In this document: positions 36,158 through 44,114 of the stretch, piece after piece
Position numbering within the stretch: the stretch's first letter is position 1
Layout: the number at the start of each line of letters is the position of its first letter
From: Acidobacteriota bacterium
GTDB lineage: Bacteria > Acidobacteriota > Thermoanaerobaculia > Gp7-AA8
Length of the DNA stretch: 64,000 bases
Direction: 5' to 3'
Assembly (NCBI GenBank): GCA_019244185.1
Contig: JAFATB010000014.1
Coordinates: forward strand, 251,587-315,586
Notes under the pieces: generated by a model
The model's database searches: none
Seen by the model: the letters and a program-made list of their open reading frames with translations, nothing else
What the model was told of the DNA's origin: nothing
Translations under genes and position numbers: made by a program

Positions 36158-37350
36158 GCGCGGATGATATCGCCCAGCTCGCGGTCGACGGAGCGCAGCC
36201 GCGGGCGCAGCAGCGAGAAGATGGGACCGCGCAGCAGCGCGTCGTCGCCAGGATACGTCGGCACGACATGCAGCGGGAAGCGCTCGAAGATCTCGGCGTC
36301 GCTGCGCTTGCGGCGGCGCTGCACGTCCGCGCGTTTCTCCGCGAGCCGCGCTTCGTTGCGGAAGATCCAGTCGAGCGCGCGGAACTGCATCGCCGTCAGC
36401 GGATCGTCGATGGCGGCGAGCGGCGGACGCATCGCGCGATTGCGCAGGCGTTGCACGAAACCGGCGCGGCTCGGCCGCCGCGGCGCGTGCAGCTCGCCGA
36501 TGGCCGCGCGCGTCAGCTCGTTCGCCCGCGCGTTGCGGGTCGTGGCGTAGTGATGGAGGCGGTGGAGGTACGTGTAGAAGACGGACGCGCCGCTCGCGGC
36601 GAGGTCTTCGTAGTTCTTCATCGCCGTCTGCAGGGCGTTGCGCTCGAAGAGCACGCCGCGCTCGAAATCGCCGAGACGGTTGCTGGTCGTGCTCGACGCA
36701 TGGCGCACGAGCGCGCGCGGCTCGAAGAGCACGCGCCCGCCGGCGATCCACGTGCGCCAGCCGAAGTCGACGTCCTCGAGGTACGCGAAGTAGTCGCCGT
36801 CGAAGCCGCCGAGCTCCGCGAGCTTGGCGCGCCGCGAGATCATGTTGCCGCCGCACGCGAAGAGCAGCTCGTCGCCGGACCGCGGCTCGTCACGAGAGCC
36901 GACGGGATAGCGGAAGCCGTTCTGAAACGCGTGGCCGTCGAACGTCAGCACGCCGCCGATGAAGTCAAGCTGTTGACCTGTTGGGTCGACGATCTTGCCG
37001 CCGACGGACACAACGTCGTCCGACGCATCGTCGATCGCGCGCACCAGCGCCGCGAGCCAGCCCGGCTCCGGCACCGCGTCGTTGTTGAGGAACACGACGT
37101 TCGTCGCATCGGAGCCCGCCAGCGCCGCGGCGAGGCCGCCGGTGAAGCCGCGGTTCTCGCGCAGCGCGAAGAGCTTCACGCGCGGATGCTGCGCCGCGAG
37201 CGCGGTGACGCTGCCGTCGGTCGAGCCGTTGTCGACGACGGTGATCGACGCGCCGCCGGCGTCGCCGAGCTGTGCCTCGACCGCGCCGACGCACGCCAGC
37301 GTCTCGCGGCGGTTGTTCCAGTTGACGACGATGATCTCGGTCGTGCTCAT
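36154..37350 (-). CDS. Family 2 glycosyltransferase
   Basis: A 398-residue GT-A enzyme. Motifs are 'EIIVVNWNN', 'ITVVDNGSTDGS', 'ENRGFTGGLAAAL', the metal site 'VFLNNDAVPEPGW', 'GGNMISRRAKLAELGGFDGDYFAYLEDVDFGWR' in short conserved blocks, and a long helical C-terminus with a basic segment near 345. The ATG overlaps the stop of the upstream glycosyltransferase (ATGA). The sugar donor cannot be told from sequence. Confidence 0.88.
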   Translation of the reverse strand: MSTTEIIVVNWNNRRETLACVGAVEAQLGDAGGASITVVDNGSTDGSVTALAAQHPRVKLFALRENRGFTGGLAAALAGSDATNVVFLNNDAVPEPGWLAALVRAIDDASDDVVSVGGKIVDPTGQQLDFIGGVLTFDGHAFQNGFRYPVGSRDEPRSGDELLFACGGNMISRRAKLAELGGFDGDYFAYLEDVDFGWRTWIAGGRVLFEPRALVRHASSTTSNRLGDFERGVLFERNALQTAMKNYEDLAASGASVFYTYLHRLHHYATTRNARANELTRAAIGELHAPRRPSRAGFVQRLRNRAMRPPLAAIDDPLTAMQFRALDWIFRNEARLAEKRADVQRRRKRSDAEIFERFPLHVVPTYPGDDALLRGPIFSLLRPRLRSVDRELGDIIRA

Positions 37351-38576
37351 GCCGTCGTCGCGCGCCGCAGGCGCCGTTTGATGCGATGCAGGATCGAACG
37401 CGAGCGATCCGGCAGCACCGGCTTCATCGCGAACGTCTCTTTCGTGTTGTCGAAGCGCGGCGCGCGGCAGAACGCGCGCAGCGGCTCGAGCGTGCGGCTC
37501 CACTGATGCTCGTCGACGAACGCCCGCGCGCCGGCGACCATCGCGTCGTAGCGCGCGCGATCCTGCACGATGGCGAGGATCTCGTCCGCGAATGCCTGCG
37601 GCATGTCGCGCGCGACAATCGCGCCGGCGCGGTAGCGTTCGAGGATCTCGTTCGTGCCGGGCGCGGAGCTCGTCACGATCGGCAGTCCGCACCACAGATA
37701 GTCATAGATGCGCGTGCGCATCGACAGCTCCGTCTCGATCGACGACGGAAACGTCAGCAGCGCCAGCGCGAAGCGTTCGAAGAACGACGCGCGCTCGTCG
37801 TACGCGGCCCACGGCTCGAAGCGCACGAACCGGTGTCCGCCCTCGCTCGCGTAACGCAGCGCTTCCGCGAGCTTGCCCTGCGGCGTGATGTCGGGATTCG
37901 GATGGCGCGTGAACGTCAGCGTCGCGCCGGGCAGCGTTCTGCGCACGATGGCCACCGCGTCGATCGCGGCGATGGGGTCGTACCAGTCGTAAATGCCGCC
38001 GTAGAGAATCGCCGGCGCGGCGAGCTCGCGCGCGACCGGCACGCGTGCCGGCTGCACGCCGAACGGCGCGAGCGCGACGAGCGACTCGAGCCGCGGATCG
38101 TGTGCGAAGAGCATCGGATTGAGACGCCCGACGGCGAGCAGCATGCCGAGGTAGAAGAGGCGCTGCGCGTCGGACGCGCAGAGGAAGAAGTCGCCGCGCA
38201 GCAGCGAATGCGTCAGCGTCAGATGATCGTGGTTGTACACCTCGGCGCCCTGCTCGCCGAAGTAGTGCAGGTTCTCGATGAGAAACGGATCGTACAGATC
38301 GACGACCGTCGGCAGCGGCTGTCCCTGCAGGAACAGCGCGTTGGCGACGTGCCCCTGCACGATGGCCGCGTCATGCGCGCGCGTCTCGCGTTCGAGGATC
38401 GGCGGATTGATGTAGTCGCCGCGGCACCCGTCGATCGTGCCCGCGTCGGGCGAGAGCATCGTGATGGCGTGGCCGTCGTCGCGCAGCACGCGCGCCATCT
38501 CCAGAAAGCGGATGCCTACTCCCGCGGGCTGACCATGTCCGAGCGGCTCGGGACAGACGAGCAGCAGCCGCGTCAT
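37347..38576 (-). CDS. GT4-type glycosyltransferase
   Basis: A 409-residue protein of the GT-B fold. It starts 'RLLLVCPEPLGHGQPAGVGIRFLEMARVL' with the N-terminal acceptor domain, contains 'ILYGGIYDWYDP' at the interdomain junction, and 'RIYDYLWCGLPIVTSSAPGTNEIL' with 'GAIVARDMPQAFADEI', the donor-binding part of group 1 transferases. A short basic tail ends 'RRLRRATTA'. Coupled by ATGA overlaps on both sides. Confidence 0.85.
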   Translation of the reverse strand: MTRLLLVCPEPLGHGQPAGVGIRFLEMARVLRDDGHAITMLSPDAGTIDGCRGDYINPPILERETRAHDAAIVQGHVANALFLQGQPLPTVVDLYDPFLIENLHYFGEQGAEVYNHDHLTLTHSLLRGDFFLCASDAQRLFYLGMLLAVGRLNPMLFAHDPRLESLVALAPFGVQPARVPVARELAAPAILYGGIYDWYDPIAAIDAVAIVRRTLPGATLTFTRHPNPDITPQGKLAEALRYASEGGHRFVRFEPWAAYDERASFFERFALALLTFPSSIETELSMRTRIYDYLWCGLPIVTSSAPGTNEILERYRAGAIVARDMPQAFADEILAIVQDRARYDAMVAGARAFVDEHQWSRTLEPLRAFCRAPRFDNTKETFAMKPVLPDRSRSILHRIKRRLRRATTA

Positions 38577-40450
38577 CCACGCCCTCGGGCGCGCTCGAGC
38601 AGCGTGTGCACTCGCCACGTCTTCGAGCCATAGATCGTCTCGAGCAGGCCATTGAGGCGCGCGATCTCGACGCGCGCGCGTTCGAGTGCCTCGTGCGTCT
38701 CCGCGTTCGCGCGGCGCAGCGCGTCGTTCTCGCGCGTGGCGCGATCGAGCGCGAGCACTTTCTGCTCGTGGTCGCGCGCGATCTCCTCGAGGAAGCTCAT
38801 CGACGCGGTCACGCCTTCGAGCTCGCGCACGCGCTGCGCGTAGCCGTTGATCGTGTGATGCGACTCGCCGAGCTGCGCGATGAGCGTCTGTTTCTCGCGT
38901 TCGAGCCGCGCGATGTCGATGTGCGCGGAGTCGGCGCTGCCTTTCGCTTCGATGACTTCCGCGTACAGCGCGCCGGTGCGACTCTTCTGCCGTTCGAGCA
39001 CGTTCGCGAAGACGTCGTTGTCGATGCGCGCGGCGTGCTTCGCCCACACCTGCCGCTTCGCGTCGCGGAAGCGTTGCGAGCCTTCCGGCGCCGCGAGCAC
39101 GACGGAGCTGCCGCCTTCGAAGTGGCGGATCTCGCACGTCACGCGCGGCACGCGCAGGAAGTCGCCGCGCTCGGCAAGGCGAATCAGAAAGTCCCAGTCT
39201 TCGAACAGATCGAATGCCGGGTCGAAGCCGCCAACCGCGAGGAAATCGTCGCGGCGGATGAGCAGCGTCGGCAGCGGGATGTAGTTATCGACGAGCAGCA
39301 GCTCGCGGTCGAAGTCCTGCGCGAAGAGGCGCAGGCGCGCGTGCGCTTCGTACGCGCCGCTCTCCGCCGGCCGCAGAAAGAGCGACACCGCGTCCGTGTA
39401 CCACGCCGCATGCGACGAGCCCAACGCCGCGGTGGCGAGCGTCTGCAGATGTTCGGGATAGAAGCGGTCGTCGTCATCGAGGAACGCGACGAACGCATTC
39501 GTCGCCGCGCGCACGCCGGCGTTCGCCGCCTCGGAACGCCCGCGCGACGTCTCGTGCTGCACGAGCGTCACGCCGTCGAGCGCGAGCGCCGCGCCGCCGT
39601 CGTTCACGACCACGATCTCGCACGGATAGCCGGTCGCGCGCACGGAGTCGATCGCCTCGCGCAGCAACGCCGGGCGATCCTTCGTGCGGATGACGACGCT
39701 CACCGGCAGCGGCTCGCGCGCCGTCTCCAGCGCGGGAGGCGTGCCGCATCGCGCGCGCAGCTCGCTGAGCGGCAGCGTGTGCAGCGACGGCAGGTCGATG
39801 ACGAAGTAGCCTTCCGCGAACTTCGTCTCGCGCGGTAGCGTCATGGCGCGGTACGCGTTGAGACCGCGCGCGTAGCTGACGTAGTCGCGCGTGGCGAGCT
39901 GCGACGCGTGCTCCGCGATCGCGGCGTACTTTGCGTCCGCAACGCTGGTGATGTCGACGAGCGCGTTCGGACGGATCGGCTGCCCGACCTCGTAGAACGC
40001 GACGCGCGTCACGGCGAGATCGGCGAAGAGCGTTTCACCGCGTTGCACGAGCTCGCAGAAGATGCGCGCGAGCGCGAAGTGATCGGGATGAATCTCGATG
40101 GGACTCGGGACGAGCACGAGATCGGGGCGGAACGCGAGGAGATGCTCGCGCAACGGCTCCGCCGCGGCGTCGTTGAGGGCGCGATCGGGGAAGCGGAGGA
40201 ACTCGAGCTGTGCGTGTCCGCCGAGGGAGGCGAGGGCGCGGCGCGATTCCTCCTCGCGTGTCGCGGCGTCGCCGGCCTGCGCGCCGTCGGTCGCGACCAC
40301 CACGCGCACCGGACGTGCTTCGGCGAGGTGCAATGCGACGAGGCCGCCGCAGCCGATCACCTCATCGTCGGGATGAGGGGCGAGCACGAGCAGCCGCTCG
40401 CCGCGAAGCTGCGCCGGTTCGTACGGAATCGACTCCGCCTCGATGAGCAC
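38573..40450 (-). CDS. Three-part fusion: PIG-L/LmbE deacetylase, GT2 glycosyltransferase and coiled coil
   Basis: A 625-residue protein from a GTG start. Residues 18-225 are a PIG-L/LmbE de-N-acetylase with the zinc motif 'APHPDDEVIGCGG' (H26, D28, D29) and a second 'IEIHPDHFALA' block. Residues about 250-475 are a GT2 domain: 'PVSVVIRTKDRPALL', 'VVVNDGG', the metal site 'FLDDDDRFYPEHL' and 'GGFDPAFDLFEDWDFLIRLAERG'. Residues about 505-615 are a long heptad-type coiled coil ending 'YGSKTWRVHTLLERA'. One polypeptide could deacetylate and extend a sugar chain on a scaffold. First gene of the six-gene operon, with a possible leaderless start. Confidence 0.85.
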   Translation of the reverse strand: MLIEAESIPYEPAQLRGERLLVLAPHPDDEVIGCGGLVALHLAEARPVRVVVATDGAQAGDAATREEESRRALASLGGHAQLEFLRFPDRALNDAAAEPLREHLLAFRPDLVLVPSPIEIHPDHFALARIFCELVQRGETLFADLAVTRVAFYEVGQPIRPNALVDITSVADAKYAAIAEHASQLATRDYVSYARGLNAYRAMTLPRETKFAEGYFVIDLPSLHTLPLSELRARCGTPPALETAREPLPVSVVIRTKDRPALLREAIDSVRATGYPCEIVVVNDGGAALALDGVTLVQHETSRGRSEAANAGVRAATNAFVAFLDDDDRFYPEHLQTLATAALGSSHAAWYTDAVSLFLRPAESGAYEAHARLRLFAQDFDRELLLVDNYIPLPTLLIRRDDFLAVGGFDPAFDLFEDWDFLIRLAERGDFLRVPRVTCEIRHFEGGSSVVLAAPEGSQRFRDAKRQVWAKHAARIDNDVFANVLERQKSRTGALYAEVIEAKGSADSAHIDIARLEREKQTLIAQLGESHHTINGYAQRVRELEGVTASMSFLEEIARDHEQKVLALDRATRENDALRRANAETHEALERARVEIARLNGLLETIYGSKTWRVHTLLERARGRG

Positions 40451-40456
40451 GGCCGC

Positions 40457-40476
40457 ATTGTATTACCCACTACAAT
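40457..40476. promoter_or_regulatory. Back-to-back TACAAT boxes in a 24-50 bp divergent gap
   Basis: Minus-strand TACAAT at 40462-40457 lies 6 nt before the GTG at 40450. Plus-strand TACAAT at 40471-40476 points to the GGDEF gene. No clear -35 boxes are seen. The two operons, glycolipid synthesis and c-di-GMP synthesis, start head to head. Confidence 0.45.
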
Positions 40477-40492
40477 GACGGCGGGTTCGCGG

Positions 40493-41524
40493 ATGGGGCA
40501 GGAGCAACCGGAGCAGGAGCTCGCGCGTCTGCGCGAGGAGCATCGACAGATCAAAGACGTCCTGGCATTGATCCAGGAGCTGACCTCGCGCGTCGTCCGC
40601 AGCGACTCGGTCGGCGATCTGTTCTGCCGTGCGTTCTCCACGCTCTTCCGCTGCGTGCCGTTCGACGTCGGCATCGCGGTGATGATCGAGCAGAACCTCG
40701 ATCTCTTTCTGACGACGCGCGAAGGCGCCGGCGCGCTGGTGAGCGAAGAGCTCATCGCCAAGATCCGCGCCACGCTCGAGCGGCTCATCCCGGTCTCGTT
40801 CGCGACGACCGAGGTCGTCGTCAAATCGGAGACGCACGAACTGCCGGCGGGCGAAGCGTACAGCCTCCGCTGCGAGGCGGTGGCGCTGCTCGAACAGGAG
40901 AGCCGCACCGCGGGCGTGCTGCTGCTGTATCGCGAGAAGGGATTCACCGACGACGAGCGGCGGATCCTCGCGATCTTCTCGACGCAGGTGGCCATGCTGC
41001 TCGCGACCATTCACGCGCGCGAGAAGATCACCAACCTCGCCGACACCGACGATCTCACCGGCATCTGGAACAAGCGCTACTTCCGGCGGCAGTTGCCGTA
41101 TGAGATCGAGCGTGCGCGGACGTTCAACGTGCCGCTGTCGCTGCTCTTCTTCGACATCGACGGCTTCAAGCAGATCAACGACAGCTTCGGCCACGTCATC
41201 GGCGACGTCGTGTTGTCGGAGCTCTGCGGCGCCGCGCGCGAGACGCTGCGTCCGACGGACACGCTGGCGCGTTTCGGCGGCGACGAGTTCGCGATCATCC
41301 TGCCGCATACGGATCTCTACGGCGCGAGCAAGGTCGCGGAACGGCTGCTGCAGCGCATGCGCGTGATGACCATTCCCACCGATGACGAGAGCGCGATTCG
41401 CTGTTCGATCTCCATCGGCATCGCGGAGTACGCGCGCGACGAGAGCGCGAACGATCTCACGCGCCGCGCCGACGAGCGGCTCTACCAGTCGAAGCGGCAG
41501 GGGAAAAACCGCTACACTGCCTGA
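40493..41524 (+). CDS. Diguanylate cyclase with N-terminal GAF-like domain
   Basis: A cytoplasmic c-di-GMP synthase of about 343 residues. An N-terminal helix (about 1-30) precedes a GAF-like region (about 35-170, including 'LLLYREKGFTDDERRILAIFSTQVAMLLA'). The GGDEF domain (about 180-340) has 'DDLTGIWNKRYF', 'SLLFFDIDGFKQINDSFGH', 'ARFGGDEFAIILP' (intact active site) and the inhibitory I-site RPTD five residues before it. ATGs at 40475 and 40493 share the frame; the first overlaps the TACAAT box, so 40493 is chosen. tpiA starts 3 bp after it. Confidence 0.88.
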   Translation: MGQEQPEQELARLREEHRQIKDVLALIQELTSRVVRSDSVGDLFCRAFSTLFRCVPFDVGIAVMIEQNLDLFLTTREGAGALVSEELIAKIRATLERLIPVSFATTEVVVKSETHELPAGEAYSLRCEAVALLEQESRTAGVLLLYREKGFTDDERRILAIFSTQVAMLLATIHAREKITNLADTDDLTGIWNKRYFRRQLPYEIERARTFNVPLSLLFFDIDGFKQINDSFGHVIGDVVLSELCGAARETLRPTDTLARFGGDEFAIILPHTDLYGASKVAERLLQRMRVMTIPTDDESAIRCSISIGIAEYARDESANDLTRRADERLYQSKRQGKNRYTA

Positions 41525-41527
41525 CGG

Positions 41528-42265
41528 ATGCCGTACCTCATCGCCAACTGGAAAATGAACCTTCCGCCGGAAGGGATCGACGCGTACATGGCCACCGTCG
41601 GCGCGGCGGAACCGGGCGACGTCACGATCGTGGTCTGTCCGCCGTTTCCGTTCCTGCGCACACTCGGCGCCTGCGGCGCCGGCGTCTGCGTCGGCGCGCA
41701 GAACTGCAGCGATCAGCAGAGCGGCGCGTTCACCGGCGAAGTCGCGCCGTCGATGCTGCGCCGTTCCGGCGCCGACTTCGTGATCCTCGGCCACTCCGAA
41801 CGCCGCACGCTCTTTCACGAGAACGACGCGCTCATCGCGCGCAAGCTCTCGCTCGCGCTGGAGACCGGACTCACGCCCGTGCTCTGCATCGGCGAGGATC
41901 TGCGCGTGCGCGACTCGGGACAGGTCTCGCGCTTTCTCGCCGATCAGATCAAGGTCGCGGCGGTCGACGCGCTCGCGTCGGGAGAGAAGGTGATCCTCGC
42001 GTACGAGCCGATCTGGGCGATCGGCACGGGACGCAACGCGAGCGGCGCGATGGTCGCGGAGACGCTCGTCGAGATCCGCGCCGCGCTCGAGCGCTTCTGG
42101 CCCGCGGCGCACGCGCGCGCGCCGATTCTCTACGGCGGCAGCGTCACGCCGGACAACGTCGACGACCTCGTCGAGCACGGAACGATCGACGGATTTCTCG
42201 TCGGCGGCGCGAGCCTCGACGCGCGAAAGTTTCTCGCCATCCACGCGGGATTGCGGCGCGGCTGA
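41528..42265 (+). CDS. tpiA: Triosephosphate isomerase
   Basis: Glycolytic enzyme interconverting dihydroxyacetone phosphate and glyceraldehyde 3-phosphate, 245 residues, near the family length. Motifs: 'ANWKMN' (substrate lysine), 'GHSERR' with the electrophilic histidine, 'AYEPIWAIGTG' with the catalytic glutamate and flexible loop, and 'ILYGGSV' and 'GFLVGGASL' for the phosphate site. It starts 3 bp after the GGDEF gene and is followed by secG, a common neighbour pairing. Confidence 0.96.
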   Translation: MPYLIANWKMNLPPEGIDAYMATVGAAEPGDVTIVVCPPFPFLRTLGACGAGVCVGAQNCSDQQSGAFTGEVAPSMLRRSGADFVILGHSERRTLFHENDALIARKLSLALETGLTPVLCIGEDLRVRDSGQVSRFLADQIKVAAVDALASGEKVILAYEPIWAIGTGRNASGAMVAETLVEIRAALERFWPAAHARAPILYGGSVTPDNVDDLVEHGTIDGFLVGGASLDARKFLAIHAGLRRG

Positions 42266-42271
42266 ACGCTC

Positions 42272-42300
42272 TTGACACCGCGCCACCTTCCGGGAAGAAT
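42272..42300 (+). promoter_or_regulatory. Predicted promoter of secG and tRNA-Leu
   Basis: TTGACA (42272-42277), a 17-bp spacer and AAGAAT (42295-42300), about 42 bp before secG. This is close to the sigma70 consensus. Confidence 0.65.
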
Positions 42301-42342
42301 TCGCACCCCTGACCGGTTCACTGTCAGCGCACCGGAGAATCC

Positions 42343-42630
42343 ATGATTGTTCTTCTCGTCATTTTGCACGTCATCATCAGCCTGTTTCTGATCCTCGTCG
42401 TCCTCGTCCAGCAGGGCAAGGGAGCGGATCTCGCGGGCGCGTTCGGTGGCGGCGGCTCGCAGACGGCGTTCGGCGCGCGCGGCGCGACCACGCTGCTGCA
42501 CAAGCTGACGACCGGATTCTTCGTCGCGTTCGTCGTCACCTCACTGGCCCTCGCGGTGCTGCAGGCTCGTCCGCGCAGCTCCGTCATGTCCGGATCCGCC
42601 GCCGCTCCGACCGCGCCGGCGAAGAAGTAA
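42343..42630 (+). CDS. secG: Preprotein translocase subunit SecG
   Basis: Small inner-membrane subunit of the SecYEG translocon, 95 residues. Two transmembrane helices (about 3-23 and 52-72) are separated by the conserved 'VLVQQGKGADLAGAFGGGGSQTAFGARG' loop, the SecG hallmark. A short Ala/Pro tail ends the protein. A GGAG site precedes the ATG. tRNA-Leu follows after 20 bp, as in many genomes. Confidence 0.94.
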   Translation: MIVLLVILHVIISLFLILVVLVQQGKGADLAGAFGGGGSQTAFGARGATTLLHKLTTGFFVAFVVTSLALAVLQARPRSSVMSGSAAAPTAPAKK

Positions 42631-42650
42631 CGAAGCTCTTTGTACTGCCT

Positions 42651-42735
<85 letters not shown>

Positions 42736-42751
42736 TTCAGCAACCCGATCG

Positions 42752-42778
42752 AAAGCTCGCCGCACGGCGAGCTTTTTC
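42752..42778 (+). terminator. Rho-independent terminator after tRNA-Leu
   Basis: A 9-bp stem (42753-42761 with 42766-42774, loop GCAC) is followed by a run of T. It ends the secG-tRNA transcript. Confidence 0.85.
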
Positions 42779-42845
42779 GTTTTGCGGCGAACCTTCGGGA
42801 ACTCCAGCGTCGCGTCTCTCTCATCAGCCGAAGGACGAGACGACG

Positions 42846-43775
42846 ATGCTGCGATGGATGAGCGTTCTCCTGGCACTCTGCATGACCGCCTGCGGCACGA
42901 TGCGTTCGACGGCGATCGTGCGGCGCGGCGGCGTTCCGAACGAACACGTCGAGATCGCGCGGCTCGCGCAGCAGGTCGATTCCGAACTGCAGTACCTGCC
43001 GGTCGCCGCCGCGTTCAGCGCCGCGGTCTACGTCGACGCCCCGCTCACGACTCCGCTCGCGCAGTTCGAGCCGAAGACGGCCGATGAACGCGACGCGATC
43101 GCGCTGCTTCCTTCATCCGGATGGGTCGAGCGCACGGACGCGGATCTCCCGCGCACGAAGATCGCCGGAAAGCGGCAGACGCCCGACCTGACGTATCGCT
43201 TGTGGGTGACGACGGAAGGCACGCCCCGCGTGGCGATGCTCGTCTTTCGCGGAACGCACATCCGCGCGGACTGGATCTCGAATCTCCGCTGGTTCGATTC
43301 CTGGTGGTATCCGACCGAAGATCATTACGAGCAGACCGAGCGGATCACCGGCGATCTCGTGCAGTGGATTCACGCGCACTACGGCAACGACGCGATCATC
43401 TACACCGCAGGCCATTCCCTCGGCGGCGGGCTCGCGCAGACGGCGGCCTACACGGCGTGCGGCGACATCCGCTCCGTCTTCGCGTTCGACTCGACGCCGG
43501 TGACGCGGCATCGCGCCGCGAACGGGTGCGGCGCGCGACGTCCGCGGGAGTTCTGGCGCGTCTACGAGCAGAGCGAGATCCTCTCGTACGCGCGCTTCGT
43601 CGTGCGTGTCCTGCTTGATCTGAAGGTCGCGCGTCCGCAGATCACCGAGCTGAAGGTGCATCTCTTTCCCGGCGTCGGCGTACGCGGTCACAGCATGCTG
43701 AAGCTGGCCACGGAACTGAAGGCAAAGTCCGCGCAGACGTCCGTCGCCGCGCGCGACGCGCTCAGCGCTCGCTGA
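42846..43775 (+). CDS. Lipase-like (class 3, alpha/beta hydrolase) lipoprotein
   Basis: A 309-residue envelope lipoprotein with the lipobox 'MTAC' at residues 13-16. The middle contains 'MLVFRGTHIRADWISNL' and the nucleophile elbow 'AGHSLGGGLAQ' (serine at about residue 190), the pattern of class 3 lipases. 'FAFDSTPV' follows with a likely acidic residue. The catalytic histidine may be in the C-terminal 'VRGHSM'. The longer frame upstream runs through the tRNA and is ignored. Convergent with the next gene, with a 14-bp overlap of the 3' ends. Confidence 0.85.
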   Translation: MLRWMSVLLALCMTACGTMRSTAIVRRGGVPNEHVEIARLAQQVDSELQYLPVAAAFSAAVYVDAPLTTPLAQFEPKTADERDAIALLPSSGWVERTDADLPRTKIAGKRQTPDLTYRLWVTTEGTPRVAMLVFRGTHIRADWISNLRWFDSWWYPTEDHYEQTERITGDLVQWIHAHYGNDAIIYTAGHSLGGGLAQTAAYTACGDIRSVFAFDSTPVTRHRAANGCGARRPREFWRVYEQSEILSYARFVVRVLLDLKVARPQITELKVHLFPGVGVRGHSMLKLATELKAKSAQTSVAARDALSAR

Positions 43776-44079
43776 TGCGGCGGTCGTAATCGGCGGCGCG
43801 GTCGAGGAACGACTCGATGCTGCGGCCGAGGGCGAGCTTTTCGGTGAGGTCGGTGGCGCGGTCGAAGTCGGTGCGCAGGCGCTCGGCTTCGGCGAGGTAG
43901 TAGTCGCGCAGTCCCGTTTCGATCTTGAACTCGGGGTACTTCTCGGCCAGCGTCCGCATCCACTCTTCGACCTGGCGGCGGCGGTCCTTGTCGCCGGAGC
44001 CGCCCTTGAGGTCCTCGAGAAGCTTCGTCACGACACCCGACAGGATCTGCGTCCGCTGCTGCTGCAAAGCTTCGTTCAT
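43762..44079 (-). CDS. Small helical protein, function unknown
   Basis: A 105-residue, highly charged protein without a signal or membrane segment. It is predicted mostly helical ('QILSGVVTKLLEDLKGG', 'RRQVEEWMRTLAEKYPEF', 'DRATDLTEKLALGRSIESFLDRAADYDRR'). It is divergent from the biotin carboxylase gene with a 35-bp gap. I recognise no family. Confidence 0.65.
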   Translation of the reverse strand: MNEALQQQRTQILSGVVTKLLEDLKGGSGDKDRRRQVEEWMRTLAEKYPEFKIETGLRDYYLAEAERLRTDFDRATDLTEKLALGRSIESFLDRAADYDRRISER

Positions 44080-44099
44080 GGCGGGCGAATGGTAACAGC

Positions 44100-44105
44100 T
44101 ACAAT
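44100..44105 (+). promoter_or_regulatory. TACAAT box before the biotin carboxylase gene
   Basis: It lies 9 nt before the ATG at 44115 with no Shine-Dalgarno. This places the expected transcript start at or next to the ATG, a leaderless arrangement. Confidence 0.45.
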
Positions 44106-44114
44106 GCGCGCGCG

